In this document: positions 11,491 through 22,002 of the stretch, one piece after another
Numbering within the stretch: position 1 is the first letter of the stretch
Layout: every line of letters starts with the position of its first letter
Assembly: GCF_048773025.1 (NCBI RefSeq)
Contig: NC_133557.1
Coordinates: 5,286,001 to 5,350,000, forward strand
DNA: 64,000 nt
Direction: 5' to 3'
Origin: Camelus bactrianus
Lineage: Eukaryota; Chordata; Mammalia; Artiodactyla; Camelidae
Made by a program: the position numbers and the translations under genes
The notes under the pieces: generated by a model
Told to the model about the DNA's origin: nothing
The model's input: the letters and a program-made list of their open reading frames with translations, nothing else
Database searches by the model: none

Positions 11491-12099
11491 TGAGTCTCTG
11501 TGTGATTATTATGAGAAAAAAATATAAGCAGTTTTGGAAAAACTCAGTAAGAACAATTCCACCCAAAACAAAACCATCAAAATAAATAAATAAATAAACA
11601 AAAAGAAACTCTACCAAATTTAGTGCAGGAGGCACATCTACCAACAATAAAAAATAAATATCAAAATCTAGAAGGAACTGACAGTCTGATGGTTTCATAG
11701 GTGTCTTTGGTCTTTTATTTGATTTAAATTAAGCAATTGAAGCTAGAAATCATAGCCAAAGTTTATGGGTTATGCTATTACAAATAGATCTAGAAAAACC
11801 CCAATCATTCAACAAAGCAGTTAAAGAAAAGTTCGGTAGAGGAAGCACATATCTGTGTTTTAAGTTAAAATAAAATGTCAATTCATGGATGCACCTTTTT
11901 ATTAATTTTAGTCTTTAACTATGTTTTTGTTGTGATTGCAATTTTTACTGGTTCCAGTCATAGGAAGTGGTAGAGCTTCTACTGAAGTTACAACATGTGG
12001 AAAGTAGTCTGTAGTATTAAAATAAAACACAGGGTGATGGGAACAAGACAAGTGGGTTATGAACATTCATATAGTCAGGTTAATCACTAATGCTCTTCC
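11491..12099. other. Unique AT-rich sequence
   Basis: Includes a short (AAAT)n run near 11579-11600. The 102-codon minus-strand frame (11390-11698) is rich in L and F because it reads A-rich DNA in reverse, and it has no support as a gene. Confidence 0.45.
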
Positions 12100-12610
12100 T
12101 AAAGAGGTAGCATTAAACCAGTGAACTACAGCTTGGGAAGGGAGAGTATAGACAAAAGTCAGCAGAAGGGTGGCCCAGACACGTAGAGAGGCCTCAACTA
12201 AATGGAAAGAACTCAGCGTTGTGAGGACATGAAAGCAGATGAAATCAACTTTAGAGAGAAGTAAGCAGAGGCCAGAGCAGGTAGGGAGTTGCCGTGGTGA
12301 GAAATTTGGCTTTTACTGTAGGTTCAATGAGAAGCCATTGCAGACTTTCAAGCAATGTGGCAGTGTATGTTATTTTCAAGCTGTAAAAATATCACTTTGG
12401 ATATTCTTTAAAGAATATATTGGAGAAGCCAACAGTAAAATGAGAATTTTGTTAGAGGATCTCACAGTAGTCTAGAAAATTGAAAGTGGTGGCCTGGTCC
12501 AGGGTCATAAAGGTGGAGATGGAAAGCACTGGGCACATCCCAGATAAATCTAGAGATGAAATTAATAGGACATGGAGTGAATGTGAGAGTGAGAAACAAG
12601 GGGTGGTCAA
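12100..12610 (+). repeat. Unassigned ancient interspersed repeat, longest copy
   Basis: 'ggcttttactgtaggttcaa', 'gagaagccattgcagacttt', 'ctcacagtagtctagaaaat' and 'aaggtggagatggaaagcac' follow a well-known old mammalian repeat ('gggaagccattggagggttt...gcagtagtccaggc...gtggagatggag'). I recognise the pattern but will not name the family from memory. Open frames here (12239-12475, 12480-12665) are not genes. Confidence 0.5.
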
Positions 12611-12719
12611 AGAAACTGGACATTTGTGTTTGCTCTTTGCTTTCTGTTGTTTTATTCTATTTTAGCAGCTCTAACTAATAAAGCCATTTTCTCTGTGGTG
12701 AGTGACTAGAGAAAGAACT

Positions 12720-13108
12720 AAGAAACTTAGTATTTTTTTTATTGTGTTAAGAACATTTAATGTGTGATCTACCTACTTACCAAATCTGTAAGTGTACAGT
12801 GGATTATTAATTCTAAGCACAATGTTTTGCCGTAGATCTCTAGAATGGATTCATCCTGCACAACTGAAACTTTACATCTATTGAACAACTCCCCATTTCT
12901 CCCTCCCATTTGCCCTGACAACCATGATTCTCCCGTTGCTTCTGTGAGTCTGACTAGTTCAGATTTCTAATATAAGTGGAATCATGCAGTAAGTGTCCTT
13001 CTATGACTAGTTTATTTCATTTAATATGTCCTCAAGTCTCGCACATGTTGTCACATGTGGCAGGATTTCCTTGTTTTTTAAAGGCTGAATAATATTTCAT
13101 TGTATGCA
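12720..13108 (-). mobile_element. L1 3' part (main body of a 5'-inverted L1)
   Basis: Antisense L1 3' UTR and ORF2 end: 'ccgtagatctctagaatgga', 'acaactgaaactttacatct', 'aacaactccccatttctccc', 'gtggaatcatgcagtaagtg' and 'ctgaataatatttcattgta'. Read on the minus strand, the ORF2 tail gives MKYYSAFKKQGN, the counterpart of the L1 ORF2 motif MEYYSAIKKN. It joins directly to 13109-13300, which is in the opposite orientation. Confidence 0.8.
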
Positions 13109-13300
13109 CAGACGATGAATAGACATCTCTCCAAAGAGGACATACAAATGACCAAGCGGTGCATAAGAAGTGCTCAACATCACTAATCATCAGGGAAATG
13201 CAAATCCAAGCCACAGTAAGGTGTCATTTCACACCCATTAGGATGGCAATGATCAGGGTTAAAAAAAAAAAAAAAGAGAAGTGTTGATGAGGATGGTGAG
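13109..13300 (+). mobile_element. L1 ORF2 segment, inverted 5' part of the same insertion
   Basis: 'gaatagacatctctccaaag', 'aagtgctcaacatcactaat', 'catcagggaaatgcaaatcc' and 'cacccattaggatggcaatg' are L1 ORF2 3' sequence in plus orientation. They lie about 250 bp upstream, in L1 order, of the adjoining minus-strand piece. Head-to-head order with a gap in L1 coordinates is the usual product of twin priming. Confidence 0.8.
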
Positions 13301-14436
13301 AAATCAATTTTCCCCACTCATGAAGATTCATTATAGGTCAGGTGTCATTTTTAATAAGGCTAATACTTTTTTCTTGGCAGAGGATAAAATATGAATCAAA
13401 ATTTTCAAAAACTGATTAAACAAATATGAAAAAGATTGTTCAAAACATTTTGGAGAATTTTTAGTATACATTTATTTTCTTGTTTTTGTTAGTTTTCTTT
13501 CTTGTTTTAATGGGCTTTATTTTGCCTTATCTCACATAGAAATAAAGGGGGAAGAACACAGTTAACAAATTCTTATTGAGTGACTAATCTTTGCTAATCC
13601 TTGAGTTTATAATATAGTTTAAAATCTCTACCTTCACACACAAAAATTATTCTCAAATAAGTTTTTTTCTTTTACACAATTTAAAAATAATTTATTTTCT
13701 AAAAGGTAATTTAAGAGCTATAATTTCAATGGGGAATAAACAAGTTCAAGACACTGATAAATAGGCTTTGAACCACTTCTGGAGAAGCATTGAGGTTAGA
13801 TAACAAAGATGCAGGTGCACACACTCCTTTCCTTCCTTCAGTCTATGATGCAAGACATGACAAATATTACCAATTTAAAATAAAAGAGTAGTCTGTCCCC
13901 AATTATCTTGTACAGTCCCCTGCAGAGATGAGAAATACGTTTCTTCATGTCTATCTAATGTTAAATTAATTGTGAAAACGCTGTTGGCAGTCTGAACCAA
14001 AAGGAATAGGAAATTCCATCTTAAAGCAAACTCACATGTTACACACCTGCTTAATTTCCAAATATTTCTCAGCTAGGTTGGAGAATGAAATAGGTCTGGA
14101 CATCTTTTTTCAACCTGAAAAGGTCTTGCTGTTAAATAGCATCTGAATTCCTTACCCCCCAGAAATCTAATATTGATCAGCTGGTTTGTGTCCAACAAAT
14201 GTGATGTGTGTAGACGGTGGTTTCTGGAGAGTATTTTGAGGTCTGTGGGAAACACTGCCTTCACAAACTCAATCCAGGCATCACAAGGCAGGTGCTATAA
14301 AAGATGAGGCCTCATGTTCATGACCTTTAGAATCCATCATTTCTGGTGCTAGAAGAAATCTTGGATGTTATTTTATTCAACCCACACTTTGAAAATTATG
14401 AAGTACTCTGGGGCAAACATTATAAAGCACTGTCTA
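13301..14436. other. Mostly unique sequence
   Basis: At 13560-13670, 'attcttattgagtgactaat' resembles the 'tttattgagtgcctactatg' phrase found in several old LINE-derived repeats, but it is too short to name. Otherwise nothing was recognised. Confidence 0.4.
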
Positions 14437-14497
14437 AATGAAAAATGAGGAAGGGGAGAGAGAGAGAGAGAGAAGAGGGAGAGAGAAAGAAAGAAAA

Positions 14498-14576
<79 letters not shown>

Positions 14577-14638
14577 GGAGGGAGGGAGGGAGGGAGGAAG
14601 GAAGGAAGGAAGGAAGGGAGGGAGAAAGAGAGAGAGAG

Positions 14639-14721
<83 letters not shown>

Positions 14722-14948
14722 AAAAAGAAAGAAAGAAAGAGAGAAAGAGAGAAAGGAAGGAAGAGAGAAAGGAAGGAAGAGAGAAAGGAAGGAAGAGAGA
14801 AAGGAAGGAAGAGAGAAAGGAAGGAAGAGAGAAAGAAAAAGAAGAAGGAAAGAGGAAAGAAAGGAAGAAGGAAAAAAAGAAAAGGAAAGAAAGAAAGAGA
14901 TAGAAAAAGAGTAAAATTGAGAGAGGGAGGGAGGGGGAGAGAGAGAGA
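14437..14948 (+). repeat. Long polypurine tract (GAAA/GGAA/GAGA)n
   Basis: About 510 bp of almost pure purine on the plus strand, in blocks: (GA)n, two long (GAAA)n arrays separated by (GGGA)n/(GGAA)n, and about five copies of the 16-mer 'ggaaggaagagagaaa' near 14755-14834. All the open frames over it (152-242 codons, made of K/E/R or S/F/L) are artefacts of the repeat. Homopurine-homopyrimidine DNA of this length can form intramolecular triplexes. Confidence 0.97.
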
Positions 14949-15549
14949 ATGAGACATTGCTGTGTTGAATCAATCTTATGATAAGAAACAAAATGTGTCT
15001 GTTTCCTGTCACATCCAAAGCCACTGTGTCCCAGGTCATAACTAAGTAGGAATGGGGCATGGAGCACACCATTCATTTCATGGCATCTTCTGGCAAGGTA
15101 TGAGGTGGTCTTGTGGAAGACAAATAAGCTGCCGCCAAGAGTTGGCATTTACCATGTGCATATGGCATCTGGAGCGTATGACAGGACACAGATAATTTGG
15201 GGACAGCAGACAACATGGCACCATGAGAACACACAGTCTCAATGAGGTCAGTGGAATCTGAGATCAGACAAGTCCTTATATCTGATCAGGAAAGGCCTTG
15301 AGTACCAGTGTAAGGAATTACGGGCAGTTCCCAGAAACGTGTGAAATTGACCACATCGGCATGTTAGACACAGGACATTTACAGAAAAGCCTGAAACTTT
15401 AGAAAATTGTTAGATTTTTTTTCATAAATTCAGGTAGTGAGGATAATACCTGAATAAAGCAGATGAGTTTTACAAAAGTTCTCGGTTAGTTAAATCAATT
15501 AATTTAGTATTTATTTGATGAGTAAAAGAATGTTTATTCATCCCATTTT
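14949..15549. other. Mostly unique sequence
   Basis: A weak resemblance to the unassigned ancient repeat occurs near 15260-15400 ('ggaaaggccttgagtaccag'), too weak to call. Nothing else was recognised. Confidence 0.4.
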
Positions 15550-15875
15550 TTTTGCTCTGGGCACCCAGCTAGACTGCGTTTTGTTTCCCAGCTTCTGTTA
15601 ACACTGAAGTGGGTCCTGTATTTTAAGGCCTCGTTGGAACAGGACAAAAGTGATATGTGCTCTCTGAGGAAAGGGCCTCCTCCACACCTTCTTTCTCATT
15701 TTGCTGGCTGGAGACCGGTGATAACAAGGCCCCGAGGGACAGAAGAACCATCAGATGCAAAAACCTTGGTCCTTGAATTGTTGAGTGGGAGAGAGTCACC
15801 TGCTGCTGAGAAACACCTGCATTTGACTATTATATGAGCATGAAATAAATTTCTATTTCATTTCTGACCTGGGAG
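15550..15875 (+). repeat. Ancient LTR-like repeat, family uncertain
   Basis: 'tcattttgctggctggagac' and 'gcatgaaataaatttctatt' match the 3' half of a common old mammalian repeat with an LTR-like AATAAA-bearing end ('gagaaataaacttctatt'). The 67-codon frame inside (15634-15837) is not a gene. Class and name are uncertain. Confidence 0.4.
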
Positions 15876-15959
15876 ACAGGGTGAATTTGGTAAGAAATTA
15901 AGGTAGAGTAAGAGGGTTGGCGTTGAGGGATTAAGTAAGTGGAACGACTTAAGATTTGG

Positions 15960-16505
15960 ACAGTGTGATGATGTAAAGAGACCCCCAGACAGAGTAATCA
16001 CTCCTTTGTTCCAAACCTTGTAATGACTTCCCCCTTTGATTTCGAGTAAAACCCAAAGTCTATAATAGCTCACGTGGACTTGTAGGATGTGGTCTGTATT
16101 TCCTCCTTGATGTCCTCCTCTCACCCCCTTGTTCACAAGGCTTCAGCCAGCACCTGTCTCCCTCCTGCCCAGGAAGACCCAGGTTCATACCTGCAGTAAA
16201 ACCTTTGCGTTGCATTCCCTCTACCTTGAATGCTCCTCTTTGGGATGCAGGGTCTAATTTCTACACCTCCCTCAATTCTTTGCTTGATTAAACCTACGAA
16301 ACAAGGCTTACACTGACAACTCTATTTAAAGCTGTAAGTACCAGTCACCAATAGAAGTAAGGTGAACTTTTTTTTGGGGGGGACACTTACCACTTTGTTT
16401 ATAAATAAAATAGCACAAATTATATACCTTTTATTTATTTATTTATAAATAGAATAGCACAATATTTATTTTATGACTTACTTATTATCTACCTCTGTCT
16501 CTCTT
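15960..16505 (+). mobile_element. L2 LINE 3' end
   Basis: 'tttgttccaaaccttgtaat', 'gagtaaaacccaaagtctat', 'tgcattccctctaccttgaa', 'aacaaggcttacactgacaa' and 'cttattatctacctctgtct' appear in L2 3'-end order. The 92-codon minus frame (15858-16136) is a shadow. Confidence 0.7.
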
Positions 16506-16556
16506 TCTCTCTCTCACATACAGACACACACACACTACATACACACACACACACAA
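16497..16556. repeat. (TC)n/(CA)n simple repeats
   Basis: A TC-rich run followed by CA runs, directly after the L2 end. Confidence 0.85.
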
Positions 16557-18254
16557 AATAATGTAACATTCACAAAGGTAAAAATCTTTGTTAACTGAAG
16601 TATCTCAAGCATTTAATTTCAGCACAAATTATAACTCAATAATTGTTTTTTAAATTAACAAATAACGGGATGGATAAGTTAGAGGAACGTAGCTGGGGCA
16701 TTCAGAAGGCAGGTGAAAATGTGAGTCTGGAAGCGGAATACTGATCTAACCTGGTGAGTTAGGGATTCATCTCTCATCTTGGGACAAGGAGAAGAGATGA
16801 GGAACCCCAATGGGACAACTTAAATTAACTTTTAACCATGGAAATTTGGTGTTTGTGCCCCAAGAGTTCTGCCTTAGTTAGGTCATTTTCAGAATATTCC
16901 ATGCAATTAAAGTTAGCTCTCTTTAAGTCAAGCTAGAATGAGTCTAGATGGAACAGAAAAAATTGTATCTTAAAGGTTACTATTCCAGAGCAAATCATTC
17001 TAATTCTGGTGAATCAAAGCCTACAGACAAGCATGCTGTCAATCAGAAATAGTTTTCAGAATTGGACAAAAGCAATTGAGCCATAAGCTAATGATGACTT
17101 CTTAATTCAAATATCTCCACATTTCCCCCAACCAAAAACCTGTACAGAACAACAAAGAGAACAAACAAAACCAATGGACAACTAAGAGATTGAGAATATT
17201 TTAAAACTCCAGTTACTGTGTAAGTGGGTAAACATCTGGTTTTAGCCTAGCCACATAAAGAGTGAAGAAAAGAAGCCCCCACCCTTAAGAAAGAAAAAGC
17301 CAAACAGGCATCTGATTAATAACTTTTCATGAACCCATCAGAAATCAGGGTCACAGATAAGAGTCCTACAATCAAGAGGAACAGGCACCTGCAGTGAGAC
17401 ACGGTACCCAAGCATTTGCTTGTTTGGAGTGGAAGCCATTGGAAACCAGATAAGCTGATGAAAACATTAAGCTAGAGATTCTGATGAATACATTTTTGGA
17501 AGCTAAGCGTGGTCTAGTGTGAAAGTGTGGGGTCCCTAGAGAGTCACAACCATAGGAGGGTTTCATAATATTGCAAGCTTTTCCTCAAAGAACTCCACCA
17601 AGACTTCACAGGGAAGATGGGGAAAATATGGAGAAAGTTCCCCACCGTGATACTTTCTAGAGGAGGGAACCACTGCTGAATACCCATCTCCCTTATGGAA
17701 CAAAAAAGATTTAATTTTCTGAGGTACCTATTTCCATATTGTACCGCTGCAGCTGAAAGAAGGAAACTCTATGCCCAATTGCTCTGAATCACCTAAAAAA
17801 CAAATGGGAAAAAAAACAAAAACACTTAATCCCTAGGGGTAGACGCAACTGGTGCACAGACTGAGAACATTAGAGGATACCCACCACGGCAAGAGAAGAA
17901 AACAGGGCGGGGGGAGACAGCTCCATCCCTGGATAAGGGTCAGAATCACTTATAAGGGCCACCCCTCCCAGAAACAGGCCCACTGTGGACACCAAACACT
18001 GATACTCAAATCAGGCACTAAGACTGGTCTCCTTCATCTCACACTAACAAACCTGCAATAATAGTAACAATGTATTTCAGCTGGGAGAGATGCACAAGAC
18101 AGACTCTCTCTAAGAGCACAAAGTAAAGTTCCAAGATGGAAGACAAACAAGATAACTAGAGGAATTTGAAGTCTCAGGTATGCATAGCAAAAAGAGCCCT
18201 CAACACTGGTAACCATAGGAACAGCAAACCTCCAACGCTACTCAGCACTGGATA
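16557..18254. other. Unique or very old L1-like sequence, undecided
   Basis: A-rich on the plus strand, with phrases that could be the 5' part of an old L1 from about 17.1 kb. No phrase is clear enough to call. Short open frames at 17372-17566 and 17852-18061 have no support. Confidence 0.35.
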
Positions 18255-18880
18255 GATTACCATAAAAAGATGTACCTCAGTGTCTACTGCCCTATACAAT
18301 ATGGTTCTAGGTACCTTTGCTGTAAGCGTCTTCACCATAGACATCTTTGCTGCAAATATATCCCCGGCATAACTAATTGGCCATAAGGCACTTTTGCCAT
18401 GAAAGATAAAATAACTATTTGACAACTGCGTGGTTTGACAATTTGATTTTAACTGATTCAAATGCATGAGTATTTCTTCCAGTTAGCAATGTTATTGAAC
18501 TTTATTGAGCTGATAGATGATGATGAAACCAACCAACAGTTGGTTTCTTATTATGAAACACACTACCTTGGAGGAAAAAGAGGCTGAGGGTTTCAAAGCT
18601 GCAGAGTTAAAACCCACATTTCCCAAAGAACTTTGGGATATCTATCAACAAACGTGACCATATGCCAAGAACAAACAACAGTGTGGAGGCTTTCAGAACA
18701 CAAAGCAAAGCTCAGTTAAAAATATGCATTCTTGTGTTTGAAAATGAAGGAAGAAAGAAGGAATAAAGGAAGGAATATTAGCAAAACAGAAAACATGTAA
18801 AGCCAAATAAGGAGAAAAGTCAACAACAAAGTATAATATACTACAAAGAAAAGACTTGGAAGACAAGTGCTTTAGTACAA
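18255..18880 (+). mobile_element. Relic of a Mutator-like (MULE) DNA transposon, internally deleted
   Basis: Two parts are seen. The left part (about 18305-18400) is a block of quasi-repeats about 15 nt long, beginning 'tttgctgtaagcgtc' and 'ttcaccatagacatc'. The right part (18492-18870) encodes remnants of the C-terminal region of a MULE/FLYWCH-type transposase. Such elements carry long terminal regions flanking a transposase gene, and in humans the Ricksha family is classed as MULE-MuDR. I infer that the left block is terminal or subterminal sequence now joined to the transposase end by an internal deletion. I could not find the matching inverted terminus or a target-site duplication, and the family name is not established. 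Confidence 0.55.
18492..18870 (+). pseudogene. MULE-type transposase C-terminal remnant
   Basis: Three conserved blocks lie in the right order but in three frames. They are LLNFIELIDDDET...LVSYYETHYLGG from 18492, FPKELWDIYQQT at 18619-18654 followed by an in-frame TGA, and PRTNNSVEAF from 18665. In MULE transposases and their FLYWCH-linked relatives, 'FP.ELWN.Y.RT...LPRTNN.VEGWH' is the hallmark of the segment after the catalytic core. A Lys/Glu-rich stretch follows, as it does in the family. At least two frame changes plus stops make this non-functional. Only about the last quarter of a transposase is present. It is the strongest protein-level signal in the window, though the call rests on recalled motifs. 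Confidence 0.6.
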
Positions 18881-18888
18881 CCCACAAA

Positions 18889-18916
18889 ATAAAATAAAAT
18901 AAAATAAAATAAAATA
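18889..18916. repeat. (AAAAT)n microsatellite
   Basis: About five AAAAT units. Confidence 0.9.
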
Positions 18917-18994
18917 TTTGCAAATTATTGCCATAAGTTGACACACATTTTAAATGTATTCAAATATTCTGTATTTCACAATAAAGGTTTTTCA

Positions 18995-19260
18995 TCAGAA
19001 ACTATGCAAAAAGAAAATAATAGAGTGCTTTAAAGTGTTGAAGGAGGAAAAAAAAAGAAAAGAAAAGAAAAAGCCCTATCAACCCAGAATTCTTTATTCT
19101 GCAAAAATAGCCCATGAAGCTCAGGAGCAAACAAAATCAGAAAATTGTCAGTAGACATTCCTTATGACACACTTTAAAGGAAGCTCTTCAGGCAGAAGGA
19201 ATATGACTAAGGTCAGAAACTTAGATCTACATAAATAAATGTGTGTTGGAAATAGAATAA
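18995..19260 (+). mobile_element. Old L1 fragment
   Basis: 'caacccagaattctttattc', 'tttaaaggaagctcttcagg' and 'agaaacttagatctacataa' match an L1M segment ('caacctagaattctatac...gttaaaggaagttcttcaggcagaagg'). Highly diverged. Confidence 0.6.
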
Positions 19261-19319
19261 GTGAGGGCAAAATCTAACCTTGTCTGTATTGTTTTTAATC
19301 CCCCTAAAAAATACTTGTC

Positions 19320-20255
19320 TATTTAAGCAATAATTCAACCATTGCAATTCACCATACTAAAAGACAAAACAAACAAACAAAAATGATCATATTAATACTT
19401 GCAGAAAAAGCTTTCAACAAAAACCAACATATATTCATTTATGATACAGTCTCATAAATCAACAGCAACAACTCTTTGCAAGCAAATTCCTTTAACTTAA
19501 TCAAAGAGATCTACAAAAACCTCTACAATGATCATGATACTTACTGGTGAAAATGAAATGCTTTTCTCCTAAACTCTACAACAAGGCAAGAATGTTCTGT
19601 CTTGTTATTTCTATTCAACATCATACTGGAAATTCTAATTAGTGAAGCTCTAGTTAGCGCAGTAAGGCAAGATAAAGAAATAAAAAGCATACATTAGAAA
19701 GGCAAAAATAAATCTATCTTTACTTAGAGATAATATGATTGTCTATGTGGAAAATGCCAAAGAATCCATTGGTTCCTTGAACTAATAAGTTGAGTTTTGC
19801 ACAGTCTCAGAATACAAATTCAACTTACATAGGTCAACTGCATTACCATATATCATATGAGCAATTGAAATCTGAAATTTAATAATAATAGTAACAAAAG
19901 CAGTAACAATACCATTTGAAATAGCACTCAAAACTGAAATACTTAGGTATAAGTTTAAATAGGTAAAGATTTATATAAAGAAATATACAAAACAGTAGTG
20001 AAATAAATTAAAGAAAACCGAAATAATTAAAGAGCTATACAGTATTCATGGATTGGAAGACTCAATATTATTAACATGTTGTTTCTCCCCTTTTTGATCC
20101 ATAGACTCATTGCAATCCCAATTAAAATTCCAGCAAACATGTTTATAAATATCAATAAGCTGACTTTAAGATCCATAGAAAATTCAAAGGAAATTAAACA
20201 GCTGAATCAATTCTTGAAAATATGATGGAATAAAGAAGCTAACATATAAGTGGTG
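19320..20255 (+). mobile_element. L1 ORF2 fragment (reverse-transcriptase downstream region), decayed
   Basis: 'aaaagctttcaacaaaaacc', 'catcatactggaaattctaa', 'ttgtctatgtggaaaatgcc', 'gaaataaattaaagaaaacc' and 'catagactcattgcaatccc' follow L1 ORF2 from the RT palm/thumb toward the C-terminus. There are many stops and no long frame. Confidence 0.75.
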
Positions 20256-20394
20256 AACTAAATACCTAAGACCAGCTCAGTAAATCTGGAGTGTACACCA
20301 GAGGAGGGGTTCAAATGAGGGTTACCAAAAAAATTAAAAAGAAAGAAAGAAAAAGAAAAAAAAAGGGTAAAGGTACAACAGTGGGGAATAGTAA

Positions 20395-21035
20395 TACCAA
20401 TCAATCAAAAGCAGATCTGAGCTATAATAAATGTTAAAGCAAGTCCTTCAAGTAGAAAGAAAATAAGATCAGATAGAAATATAATCTACCCAAAAGAATG
20501 AAGAGCACTGTAAACAGTAACTACAAAGGCAAACAAATATTTTATTATTTAAATCTCTTTAAAGATATTGACTGTTTAAACAAAAGTAATATGTATTGTG
20601 GGGTTTATAACATAAATATAGGTAAAATGAATGATAACAGTATAAAGCATGGGAAGTGAGAAATAGAAATAAACTCATATAAGATTCTTACATGACATCT
20701 GAAGTAGTATAAAATTATTTAAAGGTAAGGATGTATCACTATAAACTCTAAAGCAACCATGAAAATAAAATAAAAACAGTTATGGCTAATGAGTCAACAA
20801 GGGAGACCAGGGGAAAAAATAGGAATGCATACTGTGTGATTCCATTTATACAAAATTTTAGGAAATGCCAACAAATGTATCGAGACACAAAACAGATCAG
20901 TGATTGTTTTTGCAGGGGGTTTGGGAGAAGACCTAGAAAGGAGAAATTACAAAGGGGCATGAGGGAACTTTCAGGGGTAATAAGCATGTTCACTGTCTCA
21001 GTTGTGGGGTGTTTTCATGGCTGTATGAGAAACAA
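20395..21035 (+). mobile_element. L1M 3' region
   Basis: 'aagaatgaagagcactgtaa', 'tattgtggggtttataacat', 'tactgtgtgattccatttat', 'agatcagtgattgtttttgc' and 'caaaggggcatgagggaact' follow L1M 3' sequence. It partly repeats what 18995-19260 covers, so at least two L1 insertions are present. Open frames here (about 81 codons minus, 104 plus) are not genes. Confidence 0.7.
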
Positions 21036-21640
21036 AATATTGGAAGCCAAACACTGGAGGGGTTTAGAAAATCAAAGTATATGCTTTGAACCATGAAGTC
21101 AAGCGTGTGCAAGGGCCTCTTTTGTTGGTACCGAGTGGCTCCCTTTGTGCATCTTCAGTGTAACTAACACTTGCACTTGCCCTCGCTGTGTAACAGTCTG
21201 CCTTGATGGACGCCGGAGGACCAGTTCATGAATCCTCTTGCAGGCTCAGTAGAACAAAGCTAGATTCCCAGACGATATTCTAATAAGGCTTTTAAGATGC
21301 CACATACCGGCTGTTTAGTTTGTGACTCACTCAGACGAGAGTCAATGTTTTGGCCACAGCCACCTGAAGTTTGCTTGAGGCCAAAGCTCCGCCAGGCTGG
21401 GTTTGGAGGAAGCATTTGAGGTTTGCTAAATATAGGTAATAAGGGATTATCGACTGGATTTTTCATGGAAATGTAAAAAGGAGCAAAAGAGAAAATATGA
21501 AAACAAATCTGCATCTTTCACAGAGCTAGAGGGTAGAAAAGAACCAATTCATCTCAGTTTGAAAAAAAAAAAAAAAAACAGATGATCAGGTTTTCCAACA
21601 GCTAGAAGAGACACTACTGGGAAGAACTGTGTTCAAATAG
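21036..21640. other. Unique sequence
   Basis: No repeat recognised. An 84-codon minus frame (21260-21514) has no support. A poly(A) run of 17 lies at about 21562-21578. Confidence 0.45.
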
Positions 21641-21648
21641 GAGCAGAG

Positions 21649-21828
21649 AAGGGAGGGGATAGCTCAGTGGTAGAGCGCATGCTTAGCATGTCCGAGGTCC
21701 TAGGTTCAACCCCCAGCACCTCCTCTGAAAATAAGTAAATCTAATTACTTCCCCCTACCTCCACCAAAATAAAAAAATTAAATAACACAATAACAAATAA
21801 ATAAGATATTTTAAAAAATAAATAAATA
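21649..21828 (+). mobile_element. tRNA-derived SINE, camelid Vic-1 type, with 8-bp TSD
   Basis: Head 'gatagctcagtggtagagcg' (A box, 21658-21677) and 'ggttcaaccccc' (B box), then 'aagtaaatctaattacttcc' and a long A-rich tail. The target-site duplication 'gagcagag' is perfect at 21641-21648 and 21829-21836, showing a complete LINE-driven insertion. Confidence 0.95.
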
Positions 21829-21856
21829 GAGCAGAGTTCAAAACCTGTAGTTTTGA

Positions 21857-21990
21857 AGGGAGGGTATAACTCAGTGGTAGAAGGCCTGCTTAGCATGCAC
21901 TAGGTCCTGGGTTCAATCCCCAGAACCTCCATTAAAAATAAATAAACCTAATTACCTCCCCCTAAAAATAAACAAATAAACAAACCCAAC
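21857..21990 (+). mobile_element. tRNA-derived SINE, camelid Vic-1 type, with 11-bp TSD
   Basis: Head 'ggtataactcagtggtagaa' (A box) and 'gggttcaatcccc' (B box), then 'aataaacctaattacctccc' and a short A-rich tail. The duplication 'cctgtagtttt' occurs at 21844-21854 and 21991-22001. It lies only about 20 bp beyond the neighbouring SINE but has its own duplication, so it inserted independently. Confidence 0.95.
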
Positions 21991-22002
21991 CCTGTAGTTT
22001 TT

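Noticed and set aside
14755-14834. Direct repeats of 16 bp that superficially resemble a CRISPR array
   Set aside because: The units are contiguous, with no spacers, and lie in a purine microsatellite in vertebrate DNA.
14373-15148. Open frames of 150-242 codons on both strands (K/E/R-rich or S/F/L-rich)
   Set aside because: They are translations of the polypurine tract, where stop codons are rare by composition. All frames on both strands are open at once, which is a sign of repeat, not coding.
21650-21722. tRNA-like sequence with A and B boxes
   Set aside because: It is the head of a SINE with tail and duplication, and the same head recurs at five places in the window. It lacks a credible full cloverleaf.
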